The position numbers were made by a program, and so were the translations under genes. This document shows, in pieces, positions 47,501 through 56,295 of a stretch of DNA of 64,000 nucleotides; the first letter of the stretch is position 1, and each line of letters begins with the position of its first letter. Source of the stretch: Lingula anatina (taxonomy: Eukaryota; Brachiopoda; Lingulata; Lingulida; Lingulidae); the NCBI RefSeq assembly GCF_001039355.2, contig NW_019774169.1, positions 344,232 to 408,231 of the forward strand, given 5' to 3'. Under the pieces are notes generated by a model that saw nothing but the letters and a program-made list of their open reading frames with translations, was not told the DNA's origin and did not search any database.

Positions 47501-50500
47501 TAGAAAGAGTAGAGAAAGGAATGATAGTTCTGGATGCAGCCCTGTGGACAGCCAAAGCATCAACCACACTCATGTGCTGTCCTGACTTGTATAAGATGTC
47601 CAACAAAGTCTGGTTGCACAGTACCACCTGTAGAGCAAAGATGTTTCATTTAGTTCTGGTCAGTCTCAAAATTGAACACGTTTAACGCGGATTACTGAGT
47701 TTTTTAAAAAAGAGTCAAAATGCTACAGAAATATACATGTATCTTCCATACTTATGTTAAAGTGATAGAAACCATGGCAACAGACTGCATATTATTGTAT
47801 TATATGTACATATTCTAAAAATATCAAAGTCATACCTTTCTCTGCAATTCTTTTTTAATCATATCAAGCTCTTCCTCAGTTGCTTGATTACTGACTGGAA
47901 AAGCTTCTTCTCCATATTCTCTGGCAATATATTTTTATAGATTTATTATATAAAATGATTAATTTACATGCCTTAAAAGTTTAAATCTGAACTTTGTGGG
48001 CAAGAAATATTTTTGTTTTGCTAATCAATTCAGATTTAAGCGATACAAGAACAACAATATTTAGTTAAAACAACAACATGGTAATTTTGTGTCTTTGCTT
48101 GGGAAAAATTTTGGAGAACCTGGGCATTGATCCCAGTACCTCTCACATGCTAAGCGAGCGCTCTACCATTTGAGCTAGATCCCCTCATAAAGTAAACAGG
48201 AATATAACAGCTTTAGGTTCCTAGTTTGCATGACTTAAAATAATTACATAGTCAAAGGGCTAAGATGAACTATCCAGTAAATGTTATTACTTTTAACATG
48301 GCATTTTCCTTTTCATGTTTGGTTGAACACTAAATTCAATTTATCTTTATCATATCTTTCGGGACAAATGACTTTAAGACTACATGTAAGTCATTAAACA
48401 GTTTGATTCTACTCATCTGTTACATGTGTTAATGTGTCAATATTCAATCATGTATACAATGTACACATAAGTTCATATCTCAAGCAATGAGAGGGGAGGG
48501 CAGGTTAACTGAGGAACAATATGGTTATATGTACCTCAGCATGACCAATTCTAGTACATTTAAATGTACCAGTATACATAATAGATTTATAAATTGTCTT
48601 CTACAAATAGTTGGTCTAAAGCAATTTCAATTAAAATGGTCCAATCAAGGAGATGTTCAAACTGACCTGTATTTTCATAACACTGATCACTCCTGTGATT
48701 TTCTAGACAATAGGCCTATTGGTTTTCCTCGAAATGCATTATCAGTATTGCATATACCAGTGCTGACAAAAGAGAAAACCTAGGGACAACACTGGGCAGA
48801 TCTCTGCTAGTTTTGAAGATATGAAGGGCAAGAAAATATGCAGAGTTCAGTTTGTGGTAAAAAAAAAAGTAGGTCAAAGGTCAATTTCAAGGTCACAGTA
48901 AGATTGCCAGTATATGACTTCCTATTCAAGTTGAATAGTAACTTTGGACCTATCTCTGCCAGTTATCAAAATATAAAGGATAGAAAATTTGCAAAGTTCA
49001 GTTCATGGTGAAAAGTAGGTCAAAGGTCAATTTAAAGGTCACAGTTAGATTACCAGTATATAACTTCCTATTAAAGTTTAATAGTAACTATGGGTGTATC
49101 TCTGCCAGTTTTGGAGATATAAGGGCTAGAGAATTTGCAAAGTTCAGTTCATGGTGAAAAGTAAGTCAAAGGTCAATTTAAAGGTCACAGTTAGATTACC
49201 AGTATATAACTTCCTATTAAAGTTCAATAGTAACTATGGGTGTATCGCTGCCAGTTTTGGAGATAAAAGGGCTAGAAAATTTGCAAAGTTCAGTTCATGG
49301 TAAAAAGTAGGTCAAAGGTCAAATTAAAGGTCACAATAAGAATGCTAGTATATGACTTCCTATTCATGTTTAACAGTAACTATGGGTGTATCTCTGCCAG
49401 TTTTGGAGATATAAGGGCTGGAAAATTTGCAAAGTTCAGTTCATGGTGAAAAGTAGGTCAAAGGTCAATTTAAAGGTCACAGTTAGATTGCCAGTATAAA
49501 ACTTCCTATAAAAGTTCAACAGTAACTATGGGCGTATCTTTGCCAAATTTGGAGATATAAAGATCAGAAAACTTCAAAGTGCAGTTCATCATGAAAAGTA
49601 GGTCAAAGGTCAATTTCAAGGTCACAGTTAGATTACCAGTATATGACTTCCTATTCAAGTTCAATAGTAACTTTGGGCATATTTCTGCTAATTTTGGAAT
49701 ATTTAACATTTCCCCAACTGAATATTGCAATGTTGTAATATTTGATACAGCGCAATGCCTAAACTATATTGAAAACAAAAAAAAACGGACACCACGTCCA
49801 GTAACGCACTTGACAAGTTCTACAAAATGCTATGAACAAAAGGTCTCTGGCATTTACCATTCCAGAATAAAAGCAAGTTTTCAGTTTCGGGTATCTAATG
49901 GCTGCTTCTCCCGTGAAAATGCACCGATTGACCCCAAACTCCCAAAGATTAATGGAGTCCCCAATTGTAACCCCTCACTATAACAGGAGAGCTTAGATCT
50001 GTGTAGTTTCCAAAAAATAGCACAAACAAATATTTTTTTGAAGAAAATTCCCATTTTTAGAAAATTTTGGCTTGTTTGACCTTGAAAAAAAGGTCAAAAG
50101 TCAAATTCAAGGGCATATTTGGAATCTCCACCTATGACTTTCGGTCAGACTTCTGTAGTAATTTTTCCCATAATTCCTTTGGTTTGGGAGATATTTAGCC
50201 TTGAATTTTCAAAAATTTTGACAAGGGTGCATTTCAACAAGTGTCACGCCCAGGCCAATGCACCGACAGAGACAAAAAAACCAGGGTGTTCAAGTTGAGA
50301 TTATATGTGACCTAAATCCAAGAGATGGGGACACAGGGCCAGGCGGTCTAGGAGGAGAAGCGGTAACGGTGACTTGTTTCCGGCGCCCGACTGCGGAGCC
50401 GGCGGAGCCGCAGGAGCTGGCGGAGCTGTACGAGACGGGTCGGGACTAAAACCATGAGTACCGCCAGCGTATACGCTGGTGGTACTAATTAAAACAGTGC

Positions 50501-50638
50501 TGGATGTGGCCTTTTACAGGTACTTACAGAGAAAATAGATTAGCCATCAACAGGGCCACATTGGAACTGGTATACTGACAAGCATGACGGACATCTCGAT
50601 GTTTGCTACACACAATACAAATAACAGTGATAACCGAA

Positions 50639-50675
<37 letters not shown>

Positions 50676-53648
50676 GTGTACATGTATATAATTAGCATAG
50701 AATACAACCTTACATACCAAAATCTTAGATCTGATAAAACTTAATACTAACTGCTGATACCAACAATTTATCAATTTCAGGTCTGCAAAACAAAGACTGA
50801 AAGCAATGGTATTACATCAAAGGTAGATTGACTTATGTAATACTTCTACCAGGTTTAACTTACTCATCCTTCAACAGGTGATAGTATTGCTGTGCTTTAG
50901 ATGGATCCTTTTCAAGTACTTTGATCCACATGCAGCTTACCTGAAAACAAAGCAGAAAAAAGATCAACTAAGCAGGCACACTATAACAGTGGTTCCTACA
51001 GAGTTATAGTAAATACTGTTCAGGAATATTGGTCAAAAACTTTTTCACTCGTTTCTATTAAGTTGTGCTAATTCTCAGTTCTGTCTATATATTTAATTTG
51101 CCTCCATTGCTTCAATATCACGCAAAGTAATATATCATTATTATCATATAAAAAACTGTACCAGATGATCTATTTCACTGGGCTTTGGTACTGCATTCCT
51201 GTCTCTGTCTATCTGTAGAGATATGAAGTCCACCCCAGATGACAGGTCCTCTTCTGTGAGGTCAGACACCCACACTCCTTTCACATACAACTGGCCAGAA
51301 TTCACAGGGTCTAGTAACAATGTGCCTGGAACAAATTGGTAAAAATAATGAATAAGCATGGAGAAAGTTAAATTGTATCTTAATGTCACTTTTCGGGCAG
51401 CTGATGTGATTTCCAGGAAGTAATTAAAAGTTATATTTTGTCAAATGACAAAGCAGTAACAGTTATTATTGTGAAAATACAATCAGTTATTATGAAAAAA
51501 AATGTGAATGATAATTGAAGAGTTAAAAACTCACCTAATTCTGTTTTCACACAATTCACTGGGGGCTTCAGGAACAGAAATTTATCAACCTGAAGAATAT
51601 AAGATAAATCTTTATGACAATTGTTCACTTGCAATCACTGTAGCCTAAGAGTTTCTAATCATTCGAACAGTCCAACTTCAGGGCCCCGTATCTCGAAGGC
51701 ATCGCGCATTGCGACCATGCGCAAGCGTCTCGATTCCATAACTCGCCCATACTCATCCCATATAATACATTGTAGCCTATTTAATATAGCTCTTTGCAAT
51801 ATGCGATGTTTTCGAGATACAGTAAAGTGAACTATTTGAAAAGACATGTCTGCCACTGATGGTTTGTTTATACATTTTTTAGTAATTAAAAGATCAATGC
51901 TATTTGGACATTATACAATAAAACTCTGAAAAAAATTAACACTTACACATTGTTTCCACTCCTCTTCCTTCAGATGAACAGTTGTGCATGTATCTGCTGC
52001 ATCCAATTCAAAATTACTGCAGTAAATAATTTAGCGAAATAAGAATTTCAAACTTTTCAACTTTAAAATAAAAAATCTAGACAGATAGCATGGTGAATAT
52101 TTAAGATTAAAACTAAAATAATGCCAACTTTTCTCTTTCATTGTGTTATATTCTATATCTACATTGTTAAAAATACCTCAAAGGATGGTTTTGGTTGGGT
52201 CCTGTCCTTCCTGGAAAAATAGGGAGAACAAAGAATTATAACTCTTTTGAAAGCACTCTGTTTAAGTACTGTACCTGGAGAACATTTCAGAAAATTAGGC
52301 AGTCTCAATTTCCTTTCTGGTTGTCTATTCTAACAGAATATATTCATTAGTAAAATCAGACATCAGATATACATGTACCTACGGGTAAATCACTTTTTCA
52401 AATACAGTACATACCGTACCTGTAACATATACTGCTAAAACCTTTTCTTGAAAGTTAGGATCTTCTTGAAGATCAAATCTCCATCTATCCTTATTTGTTT
52501 CCATAGTGACTAAGCGACCTTCACGAACTAAAGCTAGAGCACCAACTTTTAAACCCTCGCCAAACTGTCCTATAGTTTCTTTTTTATTGGCTTTATTGCT
52601 GTATCCCATCAAAAGAATCCTTTTATGCAGTGCAATGTGTCTGTTCACCATCTGCAGACGGCTGTTCACTCTGTCATAGCATAGCAATCCCAGCTGGTGC
52701 CTCTTGCCATCCTTAGGATGTTCTGCATAGGCTTCATAGATATCACAAAAATTTGCTTGTTTTGGCTGAAGGAAAAGAAGGAAAATTTTTAAGTGGAAAC
52801 TGAGATAATACAGAACATCAAGGTCCATTGTCAAACAAAAACTCTGAATGTGAGTATGAGGTGTGAAGGTAAGGTGATTTACCTTTAATAACATTGAATC
52901 TTAATTGCCTGTAACTCAAGTACAGTGAAAGACATATCATACACAATCCCTCTTGGTGTTACATGTGCATATGTAGCATCAATGTGTAATTCTGGGGCCG
53001 TACAATAGTCCGAAGGTTCAATAGTCCGAAGGTTCATTGGTCCGAATGTTCACTATAGAACCTTCGGACCAATGAAACCTTGATTAAAAAATCGATGAAA
53101 ATGTTACCACTTTTCGGACCAATGAACCTTCGGACCAATGAACCCTTGATTAAAAAATCGATGAAAATGTTACCACTTTTCGGACCAATGAACCTTCGGA
53201 CTATCGAGACGCCCCCGTAATTCTAAGGGAAGGAGGTTGGAAATCTTACTTTATGAACGGAATAAGGTTTTATATTTCAGTGAGAAAGGTGGAAGATGGA
53301 GGGGAGGGGGGTACAGGTGGGGTCAGATTACAAAGCAGACCAGGGAGCGAGCGGGCTGAACTTTTGGGTGGGTTAATTGTTTGCTTTACAGCAAGTCCTA
53401 CATGTAAGTACTAAGATCTTATAGATTTGATGTGACCTTTTTCAACATTATCAGGGCTCTACCTCTGAAAATTGTACGACTGGGTCCGATGAAACAGGGA
53501 AGTCCAGCTTGTCTGCAGTTTGGTAGACACCATCATGCCAGTTCTGGACAAGTTCTCGTACCCCTTCCCACATTTTCCACGTACTTGCATAGTTGGCTGT
53601 CAAAGTTAGAGAAATTGACTTAAAAGTCACGTCTATTGGATATGCCAT
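42114..53648 (-). CDS. GHKL (HSP90-like) ATPase / RING finger protein, 17 exons
   Basis: Seventeen minus-strand exons join in one frame of 764 residues: 53463-53648, 52420-52765, 52177-52210, 51947-52016, 51535-51589, 51162-51325, 50864-50940, 47836-47920, 47391-47627, 46964-47065, 46546-46701, 45900-46046, 44083-44235, 43587-43697, 43249-43334, 42959-43073, 42114-42284. Residues 1-290 look like a GHKL ATPase: N-box RELVQNWHDG (E32, N36, D39), GxSxK (116-120), IGQFGEGLK (127-135), LYVKG (243-247) and IDRDR (269-273). Residues 420-462 are Cys/His-rich. Residues about 505-700 are a coiled coil. Residues 714-752 form a C3HC4 RING, implying E3 ubiquitin ligase activity. Start: the first Met with an open frame and no upstream exon seen. 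I know no named orthologue, and its function is unknown. It is tail-to-tail with TRAK. Confidence 0.82.
42959..46046 (-). CDS. RING-ATPase exons 12-16: coiled coil
   Basis: Exons 45900-46046, 44083-44235, 43587-43697, 43249-43334 and 42959-43073 encode residues 505-708. The content is Gln/Glu/Lys-rich with heptad-like leucines: EERESFLQQEISKLE, QQIAEISDQHRVEYTKLQQE, GKIQQLEEQIKRAEDHNLEM, LQELHQAMDMKEQTLFEEVL. This suggests a dimerising or tethering rod between the ATPase and the RING. The same five exons occur in the other allele at 31806-34890, with nearly all differences in introns. Confidence 0.8.
44350..44421 (-). tRNA. tRNA-Ala(AGC)-like gene, copy 1 allele (contig 4)
   Basis: Allelic counterpart of 33210-33281 and identical across the 72 bases, although the flanking intron has diverged by a (TAA)n expansion and other indels. 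Confidence 0.6.
44754..44825 (-). tRNA. tRNA-Ala(AGC)-like gene, copy 2 allele (contig 4)
   Basis: Allelic counterpart of 33644-33715, with identical sequence and the same flanking ATGTATTACCTGC on its 5' side. Confidence 0.6.
45774..45840. repeat. (CATT)n microsatellite, long allele
   Basis: 67 bases (about 17 units). The other allele at 34654-34684 has 31 bases (about 8 units), a nine-unit difference that accounts for the 36-base shift in offset between contigs 3 and 4. Confidence 0.95.
46546..47065 (-). CDS. RING-ATPase exons 10-11: Cys/His-rich segment
   Basis: Exons 46964-47065 and 46546-46701 encode residues 419-504. Potential zinc ligands are closely spaced: C420, H423, H440, H441, C443, C446, C453, C455, H459, C461 and H462, in the order CKSH ... 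HHVCRLC ... CMCREVHLCH. The spacing resembles a treble-clef or ribbon zinc module but does not match one I can name. It is followed by the amphipathic stretch VQNIQAFQSYLPYRMDHPLM. Splice sites are clean (AAG|GTAATA; GAG|GTAGGA). Confidence 0.75.
47391..50940 (-). CDS. RING-ATPase exons 7-9: helical linker
   Basis: Exons 50864-50940, 47836-47920 and 47391-47627 encode residues 286-418: IKVLEKDPSKAQQYYHLLKD, the acidic EEYGEEAFPVSNQATEEELD, and VVLCNQTLLDILYKSGQHMS with a helical stretch LSTEHRQVLQHAVCLAQMA. I recognise no named domain. The 2.9-kb intron between exons 7 and 8 is packed with repeats (tRNA-like copy, 146-bp array, GC-rich patch). Confidence 0.75.
48113..48184 (-). tRNA. tRNA-Ala(AGC)-like gene, third locus
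   Basis: A separate locus in the intron between RING-ATPase exons 8 and 7. It is identical to the others over 72 bases, including the ATCAATG T-loop, and a T5 run follows it on the minus strand (CTCCAAAATTTTTCCC). Flanks do not match the other loci. Confidence 0.6.
48783..49725 (+). repeat. 146-bp tandem array with DR1-type motifs
   Basis: Six units start their AGGTCA (or AAGTCA) at 48871, 49017, 49163, 49309, 49455 and 49600, so the period is 146 (once 145). Each holds AGGTCAAAGGTCA (one base off in unit 3) and a further AAGGTCA eight bases on. It lies in the intron between RING-ATPase exons 8 and 7, flanked on the left by a copy of the repeat that ends contig 3. Confidence 0.85.
50322..50485. 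repeat. GC-rich patch ending in a near-perfect palindrome
   Basis: GC-rich sequence (GGCGGAGCCG, GGAGCTGGCGGAGC) in a strongly AT-rich intron. It ends at 50458-50485 in a 28-base palindrome GTACCGCCAGCGTA/TACGCTGGTGGTAC with one G:T departure. It could be the end of a mobile element that also includes the 146-bp array; there is no coding evidence. Confidence 0.5.
50640..50675. repeat. (ATT)n microsatellite
   Basis: About twelve units in the RING-ATPase intron between exons 8 and 7. A (TAA)n run at 44486-44514 is present only in the contig 4 allele. Confidence 0.93.
51162..52210 (-). CDS. RING-ATPase exons 3-6: end of the ATPase module
   Basis: Exons 52177-52210 (34 bases), 51947-52016, 51535-51589 and 51162-51325 encode residues 179-285. 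They include DKFLFLKPPVN, SGQLYVKGVWV and SLQIDRDRNAVP. The YVKG...DRDR arrangement belongs to the transducer-proximal part of this ATPase type, as I read it. The 34-base exon is confirmed because only its phase keeps the frame open on both sides. The intron between exons 5 and 4 holds a degenerate inverted-repeat element at about 51679-51820. Confidence 0.78.
51679..51820. mobile_element. Degenerate inverted-repeat element
   Basis: GTATCTCGAAGGCATCGCGC on the left and, in reverse, GTATCTCGAAAACATCGCAT on the right, enclosing about 100 bases. The left side begins CAGGGCCCC, like other CAGGG elements nearby. No clear target duplication was found, so the limits are approximate. Inside a RING-ATPase intron. 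Confidence 0.5.
52420..52765 (-). CDS. RING-ATPase exon 2: glycine-rich ATP-lid motif
   Basis: 346 bases after acceptor CCTTCAG, residues 63-178. Contains LLMGYSNKANKKETIGQFGE followed by GLKVGALALVREGRLV. The GxSxK and G-Q-F-G-E-G-L-K pieces match the ATP-lid (G2-type) box of HSP90-like ATPases. A textbook DxGxG box between the N-box and this lid is not evident; the equivalent place reads YDRVNSRLQMVNRHIALHKR. Phase 1 (ACAG|GTACGG) is required, because the alternative donor four bases later leads to an immediate stop in exon 3. Confidence 0.82.
52994..53216. mobile_element. 223-bp MITE with 8-bp target duplication
   Basis: Flanked by perfect GTAATTCT direct repeats (52986-52993 and 53217-53224). 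Ends are GGGGCCGT and ACGCCCCC. Near both ends lies ATAGTCCGAAGGTTCA in inverted orientation. Inside, a 66-base unit (TGATTAAAAAATCGATGAAA...) is repeated twice in tandem. There is no open frame. The 8-bp duplication fits hAT- or Mutator-type mobilisation. Confidence 0.75.
53463..53648 (-). CDS. RING-ATPase exon 1: start codon and N-box
   Basis: MAYPIDVTFKSISLTLT, then W-x2-W-E-G-V-RELVQNWHDG. The E-x3-N-x2-D signature (E32, N36, D39) is the GHKL N-box, in which the Glu activates water and the Asn binds Mg-ATP. The exon ends in phase 0 at CAGAG|GTAGAG. The ATG at 53646-53648 is the likely start; just upstream the sequence turns AT-rich with no acceptor that would extend the frame. Confidence 0.82.
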
Positions 53649-54050
53649 AGCTTCAATATGTCACTTAAACTAATTTTGAATGGAAGAAACAAATTTTAAA
53701 TATGTCCAAACCGTGTATCTTGTAAACGAACAGGTTTCATTTGGCCTCATTGATTTGACGGAAGTCATCAAATATTTGTCTGCTATCAAGAAAAGCTACA
53801 CTTTAACATGATTTATGTGCCACTAAAACGAGTAACTCATTATTCCATTAACTGAAAACAATAAAAAAATTATGACAAAACGGACATATTTACACAAATT
53901 TGGATTGTTTTCCAATATATTTAGTTAAATTTTGGGGACCTAGTGGGGCTTATCTTGAAACGTTGACAGCAGTAGGTGGATAGTAGATGGATGTTAGCCA
54001 AAAAGTAGCAGAGAATTATCAACGTAGGTCTTGAAGTATAGTGCAATAAA

Positions 54051-54537
54051 CAGGGCCGTAGCCTCCGGGGGGCAGGGGGGGCAGTTGCCCCCCCCCCTGG
54101 GATTTGAGGTGCAAAAAAAAATTATAATAATAATCGCAAAGGTAAAAGAAAAATAATTGCAAAGTTGGTATCTGTGAGAAAATGCACTCATTGCCACAAG
54201 ACAATCATTCAACAATCTGTTTACAAAGGTGTACTGTTTTTAGCCAACTCAGTTCATGCCAAAAAGCTCACCCTCCCTTAGGGAGCTTTCCCCCAGGCTG
54301 TTATCAGGCTATTGTTTACCCTGACTGTTTGCCCAACAAAGCTGGGAGGGCTGTTTTGAAAAAAAATGACTGTACTTATGGCAAAATGAACCCACAATTT
54401 CTGACTTCTGATTGAGCAATAAATAACAGTTAAAATGCACCAGATGCCACATTATACATACAGTTTTTAAAAATTTTCCACACCCCCTCGTGTCCACTTA
54501 CTGCCCCTCCTGGCATTTTGCTCAGGCTGCGGCCCTG
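54051..54537. mobile_element. 487-bp hAT-like MITE
   Basis: Terminal inverted repeats CAGGGCCGTAGCC and GGCTGCGGCCCTG with 5-bp direct repeats ATAAA (54046-54050, 54538-54542). The subterminal region is G/C-homopolymer rich (GGGGGGCAG...TTGCCCCCCCCCC). CAGGG ends are typical of hAT-related elements. It lies upstream of the RING-ATPase start, between it and the TMEM130-like gene, and has no transposase frame. Confidence 0.7.
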
Positions 54538-54726
54538 ATAAATATAAGATGCTGTGTTTGCTAAATGATACGTTATTCTAGCAATTTTTCCTAGTGGTCA
54601 TTTTTCTGTAATAGTGTTCTTGGATATTGTGTTGATGGCAACATTATCATTGCTGTATTGACATCAAGCTGCCTGTTTACATCACGTGCCTTCAACACTG
54701 ACATGATCGGTTACTTGTTGATACAT

Positions 54727-54785
54727 CCCCGCACCGATACTCCCCCACAATTACAGATATACTGAGGGGGATTATCGGTGCGGGG
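54727..54785. repeat. GC-rich foldback hairpin
   Basis: Arms CCCCGCACCGATACTCCCCC (54727-54746) and GGGGGATTATCGGTGCGGGG (54766-54785) pair at 19 of 20 positions around a 19-base loop. Partial copies of the arm (GGTGTGGGGGAGTAAC, GTGGGGGAGTATTGGTGC) follow as far as about 54860. Confidence 0.75.
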
Positions 54786-56295
54786 ATCTATTGGTGTGGG
54801 GGAGTAACAGCGTGGGGGAGTATTGGTGCAGGGGAGTAACACTGCGGAGAAGAGTATCGACATGACCCCACATCATCAGCATATGATGGGATGTAATGCC
54901 AACCCCTAAATACATGAAATATGTGGTTTCTTTTCTTGTTCAAACTGCAATAAATATATCATTGCCCCCCCCCCCTCCTCAGAACATCAAGGATGCAAAC
55001 TTCAAAACTAAAAACTGTGTAAATATTTTGTATTGTGCAAAAGTCGACATTTTTCAAAATAAATTTATTTTCTGATAAAGTAACAATAAAATCCTTTTCT
55101 CCTTGGCACTTTCCCAATGTTGTAAACCATCGTTATTGCCAATATTTATATACAGTTTTACTCAACCAGAACAGATTGGATGCAGACATTACTTCACAAG
55201 TAAAATTGTTGCATTAAAATGAAATCTAAATAAAAAAAAAGATGTCTCTACCAGCTATGTTCCAGTTCATGTATCACAGTCAGCATATTACCCATCACCA
55301 TTTTGATACTGTCGAAATGTTTGGAAGTCCAACCCTAATAAAAATGCACTCTTCAACTAATATATGCTTTTGTTTTTACATAGAAAGTAAAACATATCTA
55401 CTGGTAAGTTTGTCATTTCTATAACATATCACAATTGTACTAGGAACAGAATTAAAAATTCCATAGAATAAAAGTTGTGCTAGAGAATCAAAAATAATTT
55501 CAGAGAATACTTGGTGAAAAAAAAAACTGTCAGAAAAAAATAGAGAAAAATAAAACTGTGTTTAACTTTAAACACTGATATCAATAATGATAAAATATTC
55601 ATAAGTGGTTCTCTCTCCATTCTCTTAGGATAAATAGTATTAAGAAGTAGAAAATACACCAAATTCAGGAAACAAAAAGAATAAATTTTGTTGAACTCAT
55701 TACTCTACAATTAAATATTATCACTGCTGACTCTAAACTTCTTGGAAAAGTTAATTTCTTAAAAATTTCCTTATAAAAGCATAATTTTTGACTAATAAAG
55801 ATATAATATAAAACTGACAGATCTTTTGATCTGTAAATTTTGTAATGGGAGATGGAGTGTCCCATCATATCCTAATTAAAATATGTCATACAGCTGATTG
55901 TAATATACAGACATTTCCGTAGAACTGAGATCTAGAATATAGTGGATAAAAGTTATACAATGTGCAAAACATATAGACATTTTGAAGTAAAAGCAACTGT
56001 TTTTTTATACATCATTCTACAAAACTGGGCAGATATTCAACTCTGCAGTCTCAATTGTAGGGTTAAACAAATTCAGTTAAATTTAATCCACTGGTGTGAA
56101 CTGGTTTATTCTTTGTATGTCTGTCAAACAAAACCAGAGAGGCAAACAATCTGACATACAAAAATAAGCATCAGTTGTTCTTCATTCTCATGAACAAAAG
56201 TCTGTTATTTGAGTATTTTATGCAGGTAACAATCAATTCGGATTTCATTTGGAAACAAAATTTCAAAAGGCAATCCCCTCCCAAAGGAAAAAAAA

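Larger units (their letters stand above)
53649..56295 (-). other. Spacer upstream of the RING-ATPase gene
   Basis: Contains the presumed RING-ATPase promoter just above 53649, the 487-bp MITE, the GC-rich foldback and a C11-type tract near 54966. The rest, 55000-56295, is AT-rich and holds the TMEM130-like 3' UTR. No further gene recognised. Confidence 0.5.

Noticed and set aside
48783-49725. CRISPR-like array
   Set aside because: The repeats are whole 146-base units diverging along their length, with no alternation of constant repeats and unique spacers, and the genome is eukaryotic.
49579-49983. 134-codon plus-strand ORF
   Set aside because: It begins inside the 146-bp repeat array and runs into more repeat sequence. 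It has no splice support, domain or codon pattern, and it lies within an intron of the minus-strand gene.
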